The notes below the pieces were generated by a model, which was not told where the DNA came from, did not search any database, and was given only the letters and a program-made list of their open reading frames with translations. Below are positions 37,301-45,200 of a stretch of DNA of 64,000 nt, piece after piece; position 1 is the first letter of the stretch, and each line of letters opens with the position of its first letter. A program made the translations under genes and the position numbers. The stretch is from NCBI GenBank assembly GCA_000934455.1, contig KN882341.1, positions 108,129 through 172,128 of the forward strand, given 5' to 3'. Origin of the DNA: Apostichopus parvimensis (Eukaryota > Echinodermata > Holothuroidea > Aspidochirotida > Stichopodidae).

Positions 37301-38549
37301 CCAAATTTACTGTACCTTTAAACTTTAGTTGCTTTTTTTAAACCAGTTACCATGACAACCACATATTTTCATAGTACGTAATACACACCATACACCGGTG
37401 AAAGCTGCAAGTCAACACAATACTTCCTCATAGAGCTATGGCTAAAAGTCCATGTTTCCTTAATTTTACATCCCTTTTTGGTTCCAGGCAGAGCACTGGA
37501 TCCACAGTAGTCGCTAATCTGCTGACCAAGTTTTCACCCCGACGTGACCCCCACAAGACCTTGACAGAGATTTGTGAAAAGTTGTTCGAAATACAAATTT
37601 GTCAAAAAGAAGACATTGTTGTGCGATTGATAAATGATTGTCAGGTATTTGCTTAAGCCGTGTTCATTGCTTCCCATAGTAAGTCTCTACTTGTTTTGCC
37701 TGTATGGCAAAAAGTAATGCGCACGATTGTCTCACGTTTTTGGTAGTGTAACTTAGGTCTAGGCTATTCCCTGAAGAGTAGAACAACATTAGCACTTACA
37801 TTGTAACCTGTAGGTACTAAGCACTAGGCCGAATCAGCCATTTAAATACTTTTAGGGCCTGCAAGGCTGTAATATTAATACAGTAAGCAGTAATGTAAGT
37901 AGCTGTAGTACCAATAGCTAGTAGTTGTAGTACCGATTTCTGTATTAAAAGTGTCACTCTGCTCAATAAAAGCTTCTTCTATCTATATATACAGTATTTA
38001 TCTTTCCTTTTTGGTTTTCATAACATTCCTAGTCATGCTAGTGTGAGTGTCTATTGTCGTGGGCGTTTCACATGTAAACTATTATGTGAAAAGGGATGCT
38101 TGTACACGTCTCATATTTAGTACGTTGAATGCAAGTACAATATTCTGCGGATCGGAATATCATTCCAAATGAAGAAGAACGAAATAATAAACAGGTTACC
38201 AAGGAAATCTTATGCAATCCTCGTATTATAAATATTTTAAAATGTATCTACTCGTTTGACATTTGGCCTTTAGTTGATATTTCAACTCAGTTTGTATGGT
38301 CAAGATAAGTCTTGATAGCACAAGGCATACCCATTAAAAGTTCAAATACAATGCTTCCCCATGGAGCGATGGCAGAGAAAGTACCATAGAGCGACAGCAG
38401 AGAAAGTTCCCGTTTGCTTAATTCTACCTTGACCTTAGCTGCGATGCTCTATGATACACACATTCCTTTTATTACTTACGCATTTTGCTGTAATCCAATA
38501 CATTTTCGGTAGCGGAAGATTTACTAGCCATTCTGTTTCTACTTGTCAT
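10228..38549 (-). CDS. NLR-type immune receptor gene, DED-DED-NACHT-(LRR-like cassette)x3; 16 exons resolved, 3' end unresolved
   Basis: Exon-by-exon model built from open frames bounded by GT-AG sites. Order on the minus strand: start exon, DED1, DED2, NACHT exon, then B3-D3-C3-A3, B2-D2-C2-A2, B1-D1-C1-A1. All junction phases agree (phase 1 between start exon, DEDs and NACHT; phase 0 at each cassette boundary; phases 2, 1 and 0 inside cassettes), giving 3669 nt or 1223 codons without a stop. NACHT proteins with death-fold N-termini are intracellular pattern-recognition receptors that oligomerise through the nucleotide-binding domain; a cytosolic sensor role is inferred from that family. The resolved part ends in phase 0 after exon A1, and I found no terminal exon with a stop below 10.2 kb. 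It could be one long gene, or one gene followed by partial duplicated copies that are never spliced in. An untranslated first exon probably lies upstream, since the start exon has an acceptor site. Confidence 0.75.
13326..13384 (-). CDS. NLR gene, cassette 1 exon C
   Basis: 59-nt exon, acceptor tttcatctag and donor gtaagagttt. Encodes CWRPFDFDFHLDLETGHWE after a Val split with exon D. Separated from D1 by a 210-nt intron, the same arrangement as in cassette 2. Confidence 0.7.
13595..13671 (-). CDS. NLR gene, cassette 1 exon D
   Basis: 77-nt exon, acceptor ctatttgcag, donor gtaaagaac. Encodes FDKLRLPTSFSPNAFTD then IMKTWNIQ. Splice sites and flanking intron sequence match those of cassette 2 closely. 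Confidence 0.7.
14753..15033 (-). CDS. NLR gene, cassette 1 exon B (LRR-like)
   Basis: 281-nt exon, acceptor ccgtcacag and donor gtaagtaaa. Starts IPITCLYLDYPSMKVEE, then LPTVEKIHIAASNTEYGKRK, later GKKWTLTEKDILNLFQYG and CGSVKELM. The longest of the three B exons. Phase 0 in, phase 2 out, so it fits the same split-Met junction to exon D as cassette 2. Confidence 0.75.
15731..16050. repeat. 160-bp direct repeat, two copies, within unit 1 only
   Basis: The stretch from 'ggatatgagg' through the GT-rich run and 'ctgcttgtca' occurs twice in a row with a 160-bp period (15741 and 15901). Unit 2 has the stretch once, near 23.58-23.74 kb, so the doubling happened after the 7-kb duplication. It sits in an intron; open frames across it are repeat artefacts. 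Confidence 0.85.
17487..17606 (-). CDS. NLR gene, cassette 2 exon A
   Basis: 120-nt exon, acceptor ggtttcag, donor gtaagtcaat. Encodes VDNIETLRQLCSDTVRIRNK and then DILKQTSTIMFIHIASSHE. Forty codons, phase 0 both sides. Aligns without gaps to A1 and A3; differences from A1 concentrate in the middle (VRIRNKDDILKQ against INICKIYDTFKQ), which would be a solvent-exposed part if the module is helical. Confidence 0.75.
20505..20563 (-). CDS. NLR gene, cassette 2 exon C
   Basis: 59-nt exon, acceptor tccatctag and donor gtaagagtt. Encodes RWCPFDFDFHLDLETGHWE after a split Val. Same as C1 except that Cys and Arg exchange places around Trp. The FDFDFHLDL run alternates hydrophobic and acidic residues as an exposed beta-strand would. 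Confidence 0.7.
20774..20850 (-). CDS. NLR gene, cassette 2 exon D
   Basis: 77-nt exon, acceptor cttttttcag, donor gtaaagaac. Encodes FDELRLPTSFSPDAFTD followed by IMKTWNIQ. Differs from D1 only at a few positions (Glu for Lys, Asp for Asn). Carries the LRR-like strand LRLP; joins exon B through a split Met codon and exon C through a split Val codon. Confidence 0.7.
21881..22146 (-). CDS. NLR gene, cassette 2 exon B (LRR-like)
   Basis: 266-nt exon (acceptor ccgtcacag, donor gtaagtaag), phase 0 in and 2 out. Starts IPITCLYLDYPCMKVEE; later LATVEKIHIAAS, GKKWTLTEKDIVNLFQYG and CGSVKELM. Exactly 15 nt (five codons) shorter than B1, the loss falling in the Ser/Arg/Tyr-rich loop after the second strand. 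Apart from that it is close to B1, in keeping with a recent duplication. Confidence 0.75.
22430..23132. other. Extra block of about 700 bp in unit 2 only
   Basis: Unit 1 runs directly from 'agtagtataatg' to 'agaatattgagg' (15.32-15.34 kb). Unit 2 has about 700 bp between the same flanks. No clear terminal repeats, target duplication or coding motif were found, so it may be an insertion in unit 2 or a deletion in unit 1. Confidence 0.7.
25161..25280 (-). CDS. NLR gene, cassette 3 exon A
   Basis: 120-nt exon (acceptor gttaacag, donor gtaagtcg), 40 codons, phase 0 at both ends. Encodes VADKKYLRQLCSEKVVIGD, then QYLQQCLTIISVQTASYHD. Matches A1 and A2 through LRQLCS, the buried Ile/Val positions and TIIS/TIMF..IAS, and matches the tail of the NACHT exon (KDLC...LLQRSTIQILDIA). 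This module closes each cassette and leads directly into an IPI-starting exon B. Confidence 0.75.
26239..26364 (-). CDS. Small acidic 41-codon open frame, unrecognised
   Basis: ATG to stop on the minus strand: MAKYYEEALDLLF near the start and an acidic tail LEDDDIAESEEDSDDEI. N-termini of piggyBac-type transposases are often of this kind, but no DDE core follows. It lies in an intron of the NLR gene. May be the remnant of a transposase start or chance. Confidence 0.2.
   Translation of the reverse strand: MAKYYEEALDLLFMVNLTIQPLEDDDIAESEEDSDDEILTW
27183..27241 (-). CDS. NLR gene, cassette 3 exon C
   Basis: 59-nt exon between acceptor tccatttag and donor gtaagtatg. Encodes (x)CWSLLDREVLLNVQSCQWE. 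Same length and phase as C1 and C2 (CWRPFDFDFHLDLETGHWE and RWCPFDFDFHLDLETGHWE), with the Cys-Trp start and terminal Trp-Glu conserved. Short exon, so support comes mainly from phase, length and position within the ordered cassette. Confidence 0.65.
27959..28035 (-). CDS. NLR gene, cassette 3 exon D
   Basis: 77-nt exon with acceptor actcaaaag and donor gtaaat; its first base completes Leu from exon B3. Encodes LAGCVLPLSFSSE then SLPISMMSRDIK, aligning with LRLPTSFSPNAFTDIMKTWN of D1 and LRLPTSFSPDAFTD of D2 (shared LP.SFS, I.M and final I-K/Q). Exact length agreement with D1 and D2, although the sequence has diverged strongly, is the main support. A 75-codon open frame on the opposite strand here is a shadow. 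Confidence 0.6.
28574..28791 (-). CDS. NLR gene, cassette 3 exon B (LRR-like)
   Basis: 218-nt exon (acceptor ttccctcag, donor gtgagtat), phase 0 in, phase 2 out. Begins IPITSLCLNKSF, contains LLTVEKIHIEAE and ends LKEL plus TT. The pattern of short hydrophobic strands (TSLCL, VEKIHI, LKELL) followed by a helix (TEEEVTMILRYGL) is LRR-like. It is homologous to B2 and B1 (IPITCLYLDYP, TVEKIHIAAS, VKELM) but shorter, lacking the insert between the second strand and the helix. Directly follows the NACHT exon, giving ...DIAAKGD-IPITSL. Confidence 0.75.
29290..31150 (-). mobile_element. Decayed LINE (non-LTR retrotransposon), 3' part of the reverse transcriptase ORF
   Basis: The minus strand encodes classical non-LTR RT blocks: SQYGFRPGYST, GVFLDLSKAFDIIDHSILLDK, LGPLLFVIYMNY, the catalytic box MFADDTSIF and LGVLIDSSLY, at 30.29-30.94 kb. 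Upstream remnants (YRPITVLPCFTKIIERI) and a downstream C-terminal remnant (about 29.3-29.75 kb) are out of frame with the core. Resembles Jockey/CR1-group elements. Frameshifts, an internal stop after SSLY and a deletion near 31.0 kb show it is dead. A hAT-type MITE sits inside it. 5' truncated, as usual for LINEs. Confidence 0.85.
29756..30132. mobile_element. hAT-type MITE nested in the LINE, perfect 8-bp target duplication
   Basis: 377-bp element with terminal inverted repeats: left end cagtggcggagc, right end (reverse complement) cagtggcgcagc. Flanked on both sides by gtgcccga (29748-29755 and 30133-30140), an 8-bp target site duplication typical of hAT elements. No transposase frame. The LINE coding trace continues on each side, so the MITE landed after the LINE. 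Confidence 0.85.
31151..32604 (-). other. Intron between the NACHT exon and exon B3, upper part
   Basis: No exon recognised. Holds a purine-rich tract near 32.40-32.43 kb. The lower part of the same intron holds the LINE and its MITE. Confidence 0.6.
32605..34142 (-). CDS. NLR gene, NACHT nucleotide-binding exon
   Basis: One 1538-nt open exon (acceptor gagaacag at 34143-34150, donor GGCGAC|gtaagta), 512 codons. It opens with a helical stretch (FLRYLKTFYKQLYSKI), then the NACHT core: Walker A GDPGYGKTT at 33856-33882, Walker B LILDGYDEY at 33622-33648, sensor-1-like VITCTRSAYLPD, LTGFDDNARDEYI, and the winged-helix/ARC2 segment VPLFCVMF. A helical region with FYHKLFAEWYAANYL and VFRFACGINKK follows, as in NLRC3/NLRC4-like and echinoderm NLRs. 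NACHT binds ATP/GTP and drives oligomerisation. All key motifs look intact. The last 34 residues (LCIGGVTIRSTDSKLLQ, then ILDIAAKGD) resemble exon A of the downstream cassettes. High confidence for NACHT; ligand unknown. Confidence 0.93.
34656..34919 (-). CDS. NLR gene, DED exon 2
   Basis: Second 264-nt DED exon, same phase and length as the first, acceptor ttttcag and donor gtaaggtat. Encodes FGRFKVRLAELL, then FPPAKIDELRPAKNMPGH, LMVSLMEEMGQIKPNDIS and LLTALDELGLHGLLSTL. Differences from exon 1 cluster near the C-terminus (HRIIPGSEG against QDIFPRSKG). The last base G joins AT of the NACHT exon to give Asp. In-line tandem DEDs recall caspase-8 and c-FLIP, but those two DEDs are divergent, whereas these are almost identical and plainly arose by exon duplication. 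Either could be skipped without a frameshift. Confidence 0.7.
35949..36212 (-). CDS. NLR gene, DED exon 1
   Basis: 264-nt exon (phase 1 at both ends) with acceptor ttttcag and donor gtatgg. The encoded 88 residues start FGRFKVRLAGLL and include FPPAKIDELRPAKN, LMVSLMEEMGQIKPNDIS and PLLTGLDNLGLHPLLSTL. The helix pattern (hydrophobic helix 1; charged E/D-L motif; L-x-x-L-M-E-E helix; final LL.L..L.L..LL) matches death effector domains such as those of FADD and caspase-8. DEDs make homotypic contacts with other death-fold proteins, so this exon likely supplies the signalling end of the receptor. It is nearly identical to the neighbouring exon at 34656-34919. A generic death-like fold is the alternative. 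Confidence 0.7.
36899..38479 (-). other. Intron between start exon and DED exon 1
   Basis: No exon recognised. A plus-strand frame of 72 codons at 37438-37656 has no known motif; it lies antisense within the intron and is left uncalled. Confidence 0.5.
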
Positions 38550-38559
38550 ATTATTCTCT
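38480..38559 (-). CDS. NLR gene, start exon (initiator ATG at 38547-38549)
   Basis: The exon follows a pyrimidine-poor but valid acceptor (tttttttcag) and ends at a strong donor (gtaagtaat). Translation starts MTSRNRMASK and runs 23 codons plus one base (phase 1). This base joins the AT that opens the next exon to give His, so the peptide reads ...DYSKM-H-FGRFKV, with no frame conflict. The exon has 10 nt before the ATG, so the true 5' UTR exon must be further upstream, possibly beyond the 74-bp minisatellite. A second in-frame Met at codon 7 could also be used. The residues encoded here precede helix 1 of the DED and show no signal peptide. Confidence 0.6.
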
Positions 38560-38689
38560 CTGAAAAAAATGAAAAGGCAATTATCCATCAAACATGAATA
38601 ATGTTAACAACTTAGCATAGTAATGAAACAATAATGCTGGTGTTGTTGGTGATCATGACGGTCATGGTGATAGCAGTGGCTAACAATTG

Positions 38690-40465
38690 TTTTAGCAGTG
38701 CAGTACTCAATGACTACTGTAGTATCTACATATATACAATCAAGTAATACCCCTGGGTGTGGAAGGGAGCAGTGTAGTACTCAATGACTACTGTAGTATG
38801 TAAAGGTATACAGTAACAAAATACCGCTGGGTGTCGAAGGGAGCAATGCAGTACTCAATGACTACTGTAGTATGTACAGTTATACTGTGAAGTAATACCT
38901 CTGGGTGTTTAAAGGAGAGGTGTGGTACTCAATGACTACTGTAGTATGTACAGTTATACAATCAAGTAATACATATGGATGAGTAAGGGAGCAGTGTAGT
39001 ACTTAATGACTACTGTATTATCTACAATTATACAGTCAAGTAATACTTCTGGCATCTGAGTGTGTATGGTAGCAGTACAGTACAGTACTCAACCACTGCT
39101 GTAAATGTAAAGTTATACAGTTAAGTTATACCTCTGGGTGCGGAAGGGAACAGTGTATTACTCAATGACTACTGTTGTGTCTACAGTTACACGTTATATC
39201 AATACCTCTTGGTGTCGAAGAGAGCAGTGAAGTACTCAATGACTACTGTATTATTTACAGTTATACAGGAAAGTAATACCTTTGGGTGTATTAAGGAGCA
39301 GTACAGAACTCAATGACTACTGTAGAGTCTACAGTTATACAGTAAAGTAATAGCTTTGGGTGTGTAAGGTAGCAGTGCAGTACTCAATGACTACTATAGT
39401 ATGTACAGTTATACTGTAAAGTAATACCTCTGGGCGTGTACGGGAGTGGTGTAGTACTCAATGACTAATGTATTATGTACATTATACAGTAAAGTAATAC
39501 CTCAGGGTGTGTAAGGAAGCAGTGCAGTACTCAATGACTACTGTATTATCTACAGTTATACAGGAAAGTAATAACTCTGGGTGTATTAGGGAGCAGTGCA
39601 GAACTCAATGACTACCGTAGTGTCTGCAGTTATACAGTAAAGTTATAATTTTGGGTGTGTAAGGGAGCAGTGCAATACTCAATGACTAGTGTATTATCTT
39701 CAATTATACGGTCAAGTAATACTTCTGGCCTCTGGGTATGTATGGTAGCAGTGTATCACTCAACGGCTACTGTATATGTTAAATTATACAGTTAAGTAAT
39801 ACCTCTGGGTGTGGGAGGGAGCAGTGCATTACTCCATGACTACTGTAGTGTCTACATATATACAGTAAAGTAATACCTATAGGTGCGGAAGGGAGCAGTG
39901 CAGTACTCAATGACTACTGTATTATCTTCAATTATACAGTCAAGTAATACCTCTAGCCTCTGGGTATGTATGGTAGCAGTGCATTACTCAATGACTACTG
40001 TATCTGTAAAATTATACAGTTAAGTCATAACTCTGGGTGTGGAAGGGGCAGTACAGTATTCAATGACTACTGTAGTATCTACACTTATACAGGAAAGTAA
40101 TACCTCTGGGTGCGCAAGGAGCAGTGCATTACCTAATTGCTAATGTAGTACGTGTACAATTATACAGTTAAGTAATACCCCTGGGTGTGGAGAGGAGCAG
40201 TGCAGTACTCAATGACTACTGTATTATCTGAATGTATACAGGAGAGTAATTCCTTTGGGTGTGTAATGGAGCAGTGTAGTACTCAATGAATACTGTAGTG
40301 TCTACAGGTATACAGTAAAGTTATACCTATGAGTGTGGAACGGAGCAGTGCAGTACTCAACAACTACTGTGGTATGTACAGTTATACAGTAAAGTAATAC
40401 CTCTGGGTGTGTAAGTGAGCAGTACAGTACTCAATGACTACTCTAGTGTCCACAGTTATGCATTG
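38690..40465. repeat. 74-bp minisatellite, about 24 copies
   Basis: Units carry 'actcaatgactactgta' followed by 'cagttatacagtaaagtaat' and 'acctctgggtgtg'. The first units start at 38704, 38779, 38853 and 38927, giving a period of 74-75 bp. Some units carry an extra segment near 'ctggcctctgggtatgtatgg' (39.05, 39.73 and 39.96 kb), suggesting higher-order subfamilies. No coding capacity. It lies directly 5' of the NLR start exon, probably in the first intron or promoter region. Confidence 0.92.
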
Positions 40466-41689
40466 AACCACTGATGCTAACGGTAAAGACTTTAATAATA
40501 TCGTCGTCACTAAGGTGGTTCTGCGAGCCTTTTAAAGGCATTCAACGCCTCATCGGGATTACCCTATTGTACTTAATTTGCATTGCACTACCTGTAACAT
40601 GTTCTGAACTATTAAGAAAAACAAATGTTTACCGATGAAAATAATAACTAGGTTCCGTAGATTTGGATTCATAGCGGAATAGCAAGCTCACTTGCTTTGA
40701 CTATAGATTGACACAGTGTTGTTTAACGCCTAATCATAATAGCATTGGTAAGGAATCCACACATACTCTATGACCATTTCCAGCCCGTTTGCTCTACGTT
40801 GACCTACATGGACGGGGCATAAATGTCATTCACTTACTTTAACATGTGATGACCGCCAATGGTGTAGACGTTAGAAAAGGTAAAAAGCAAAATACACACA
40901 AGAAACAACCTTGACACGGTATCCACATATTGAAAGTTCATATATATATAACTGATATTAAATAGATCTTCACAGTGATTATTAAGATTCTGCGAGGCAT
41001 AATCAACTCTGTCCTGGCATATCATTAAATTGATATTATATGTTTTGGTAATTCACCCAGAGAACTCTAAATTGACTAAGTAACATAATGGCATATGGCG
41101 AATAGCCAATCACAGTTTAAAAATAAATAGGTATGTTTATTGCACAATTCATTATTATTTATGGTACATTATAACCAGGTGCATGCTTGAGTCGACAAAC
41201 AAAGTTTTTACTTTGTTTTATATATGTTCACACAATTGTCAAGACGAATTCTGGTGAAAACTATCATAAATTAACACCTTTTATGGTTATGCCTGTCATA
41301 GCCAAATCATATCACTAAAGCTTACAGGGATTTTAGCTTTGTATGCGACAATATATAAATGCAACTAGTGGACCATAGTCTATAGCATAGCGTACTTATA
41401 TAGGAAAGTGGAACTAATAGGGCATGTAACAGATTCATATTCATTGTGGTGTGTGAGATATTAATAGCCTTGGGGTATATTTTTGAAGTGTGTCACATAT
41501 TCTACATGCCAAACCTCACTGCGGAATAAAACTTTTTAGGAATATTAAGATCAACATATTAGCAATGTAGGATGTACAATTATTTGTAATATTCTATTTT
41601 TGAACACTGGTATAGAGTTGTAATTAAATTTCACCATGGAGCGGGAACCACGGCATACTCGGCATATACGGCGCGATGAGTAGTAGCCT
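40466..41689. other. Upstream flank of the NLR gene, no gene seen
   Basis: Lies 5' of the minisatellite on the coding strand of the NLR gene, so the promoter and 5' UTR exon may be here. No core promoter element can be assigned with confidence. Confidence 0.4.
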
Positions 41690-44600
41690 TGTTCGGGAGA
41701 GGCTTAGCTTGAGATGGTCCCTGTGTAATTCTCTCGCGCATGCACATATACTATTTCACGCTGGATCGCCGAGAATATCGAGAGATCTGTGCCGAGGGCA
41801 TGTCGGATAGACGAGACTTAACTTACTACTACTACTATGATCCTCACATAACAATTAGTTACCAAACGATGAGCTCTACAATGAAACCAACACAACACCT
41901 TGGTCATCCATAGTCGCACATATAATATTGAGATTTTTCGGTCATGTAGCAAGACTCCAGGAGGACGCTCCAGCAAAGGTTGCTTGAAGAGAAGCATTGA
42001 GACATACTGCTTAACCAGTAGGAAGGCCCGTACCTACCTTGCTTGGAAAAATAAAGTCGCAATTTAAGGACGTTAACATTAACAATTTCGAGGAAGCAAT
42101 AAACCTTGCGCAAGATCGTGATATGTGGCGGAAGTTAATCACTGAGCATTTCGGATAGACGAGACTCAACTTACTACTACGACTGTGCCGGGGGCTCCTT
42201 CCCTCCGCCGTGGGAGTATTATATGATGGCAATATCTGCGTCCCTGGAGTTCTATAAATGCTTTCCGCTTGAATAGATCCGTCAGACTGCTGCAGAGAGG
42301 CTTAGCTTGAGAAGGACCGCAACCATCCAAATCGATATAGAATGCAACCGACGCCCACGCTCTCATGGGAAGGTCCGTGTACTGCCTCCATCTCCAGCGC
42401 GTTGATATGTAACTCCCGTCAGGCGGGCTTTTGCTCCACCGCCATCGTTCCGTCGTTGAGGCACGCTCCTTGACACTGTAATGAAGGTTTCGAGGAGGTA
42501 GAAACGAAGTTCTTATGTTCCCGGTAGCGGCGCCCGTGCTCCCAGCAATAGTAAATCCTTTTCCTAAGTGGATCTAGCCCCCGGACTCAAGGTGTACTTA
42601 TACATTTTGACAAATAAAAAAATCCGACAAAGTAGCAACCACTTCCGATCCAAACAATAGAAAACCGCTCCGTCTCCATATCCCATTCACTAAGAAATTC
42701 CTGCCTTAGGTCCGATATTGCGTCCACTACCCTTGTGGAGAACCGCCGCGAAGTAGAGAGGCCAAAGGGTAGCACCGCGAAGTTTTAGTCATTCCACATG
42801 TACGAGAAGGCGAGGAATATTTGAGAGTCGACGTCGATTGGGACGTGAAGGTACACGCCCTTTAGTTTGACCGTCGCTGCCAACAGGCACGGTGTGAGGT
42901 TCGGGATGATAAGCGCGAGATTTGTTATACAAAACCAAGTAGGCCGGACGAAGCCCTTGTACAATAGCTTTAGGGTTAATATCGGTAGAACGAGCGGAAG
43001 AGGGGTCCCTCCATACCATCTCCACCACTATCGTGCCCTTTGTCAGTATTGCATGGAGCTCGTTCTCGAGGTTACGTTTCTGGCTCTAGTCCGTGGGTAC
43101 TGGGGTGTCCTCCCAAGGGATCCAAGGATCTGGGTCCACATTTTCCCAGATGTGTTAGAATAACCGGTGTCTACCCCCTACCGCCGGATACGCTGTATCC
43201 GTGACGGGGTAGGCATCCCTACGATCGTGGTACAATAAACGTCGATTTGTTCGTTTTGACAGTATCAAGGATAATCGCTACGCAATTGACGGCGTTTGCC
43301 GCGGCTGGAGCGTCTCGGCGATCGGGCAATTCGCTCTGTCCCTTTGAGGTTCGGTTAGTATGCGCATCTGTAAGACCTTAGTTGTCTGTTGGGCCTGAAG
43401 GTTAGAAAAGCCTGAGGGTTAGAAAAGCACGATTTGGCGAGCGTGTCGCGGCGGTCTAGCTATTGGCGGACTGTGTTGCCGAGCTTGCCATTAAAGAGTT
43501 CCTCCTCAAAGATGGGTAAGGTAGTCAGTCTATTTCTGGACTCGCCTTTCATCCAGCTGACTGCTGCTACAACGATTAGCGATCCCTGAAAACTAGTCGT
43601 AGACCAGTATGGCCAGTGGTCGCAGAAGCCACTTGATTTGTGAGGCCACGCGGTCTTGGATTTGGTCTAGGCTTTTGCTATATGGGTCCTTAAAGTCAAG
43701 CTCAACAAGCCCTGGAGGCGGTTCGTTGCATCCCGCGGATCCGCGAAATTCAAAACAACCGTTTCCAAACATCCTCGTTCACCCAGAGTACCCTGTCCAG
43801 CTTCGTGGTGAAGGTAGTCTACCTCCTTTGAAGGACCTCTACTCGTTGAAAGAAAAGCGGGTCCACGGGAACGTGGGAGTCGTCTGCTGGCGCTTCATGC
43901 GTAGTGCGAAGCATAGGTGACAACTTGGGTGCCGAGGTCTCTGCCGAAGGATCTTCAAAACCTAATCACTATTTGTGGAAAGCCGCGGCCTTCACGATGA
44001 TATCAAGTGGGAGGTAGTAATCGTCTGCTCCACATATTCCTCTGAGTCGGCTCCGGGTGACCGGACGTCCTCGACCGAATGTCCTCAACCGTCGCTACTA
44101 CCTGTCTGAGGCCGGCTGGGGCGCAGTCGCGCGAGCTAAATGTTGCACTTGGGGGGACAAGGCCTACGTGAGCTGTGAGAGTGGCGACGCGAACTCGGAG
44201 GAAGGAGGTCCTGTGGACGGGGGGGGGGCTACATGGAACTACGTCGTATGTGCCCTTGTCGAACGGGCCGCGGGTCCCTCCTTAAACCCCTCTCAGAGTC
44301 CGCAGAGGTCTTATAAAGTATCGGCAAAGGACGACGCACTGGCGAGCGGCTGCGTTCCCTGGACTCTCATGGTATCGACACAGACTTGGTGGTCTGGTCC
44401 TTTGCGGACCCGGGAGTTTGTTCCTCAGAGGATGAAGGCATGACGGAGACTTACGTCGTAGCAGCGGTTCTACTTTTTGAAACAGACTTTGTCTCTGGAA
44501 CCTTCCCTTTGGCTCTGTCATAGTTCTTTGGTTTGACGTTAGCCGAAGGGTTGGAACTGGTCTCCGCTTGTGAAGTCGTTTCTGAATCGGTTGTTCGTGG

Positions 44601-45200
44601 TGCTCGAGGAGTCCCGTCCGGAGGGTTGTTCTAGACCGTGGCATGTGGAGCAGGCTGGTCTGGCATTGGAGTTGGTGACGACGGGGTAGGGTGGTCGAGC
44701 GGGAGTTACAGCCGTTGGCATTTGGTCTACAACCAGGCCTATGACTCATTCACATTCGCCTGTGTGAAGGTCAAACAGATCAAGCACGGGTCCACCTGGA
44801 GCAAGATCTGTACTGTAGTCATATGGCGTGCTCGTCCAAAGCGCGACGGGGCGGAAAGCGAACAGGCACTTGATGTTGCTTCTCCCTTGCAGAAGTCGGG
44901 AAGAAACGAACAACAACGCTACTCGTATAAACCAAGTAAACACGGAAGGAAACGGCTCCCGTAAAACGGGCTATGGCCCATTCTCTGAAGGTGAGATGGA
45001 GAATGTAAGAGCTGGAGAAAGATGTGCAGGTCTGACAGACACCAACGGGCTAAGGCTTATCTCTTCGGAGGAGAGCCTAAGAAGAGGCGACACGAAGTCC
45101 CAGTAATTGAAATCGAAAGCCCGAGCTACGCCCCGGTTAAGGCCTATTTCACCGAAGGAGAAGCCTAAAGAGAACGGCTTAGCAAAACCCCCGCAAATCC
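41690..45200 (-). mobile_element. DIRS-like (tyrosine-recombinase) retroelement fossil, fragmentary
   Basis: A GC-richer island than its surroundings. On the minus strand a reverse transcriptase core is recognisable around 42.7-43.1 kb by YLHVPI and AVLPFGLS, the spelling typical of DIRS/Ngaro-type RT rather than of Ty3. A proline- and charge-rich stretch upstream (about 44.3-44.75 kb) may be gag-like. I could not recognise the recombinase or the terminal repeats, so the ends are approximate. Heavily decayed with many breaks; LINE tails are inserted near its lower end. It looks old. Confidence 0.55.
41885..42165 (+). mobile_element. LINE 3'-terminal fragment (end of an RT-encoding ORF)
   Basis: The plus strand reads FEEAINLAQDRDMWRKLITE near 42.08-42.15 kb followed by a stop, a C-terminal signature common to many animal LINE RT proteins, preceded by a degraded FGHVARLQED-like stretch across a frame change. 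After the stop comes 'gacgagactcaacttactactac'. A second, shorter copy of this tail (gacgagacttaacttactactactactatg) is at 41.81-41.84 kb, so two truncated insertions lie here. Confidence 0.6.

Noticed and set aside
38690-40465. Regular repeats considered as a CRISPR array
   Set aside because: Repeats are contiguous 74-bp units without unique spacers, in animal DNA; it is a minisatellite.
44057-44749. Large frames on both strands in the GC-rich island
   Set aside because: GC-rich composition gives few stops; only the reverse transcriptase trace is recognisable, so these are not called as host genes.
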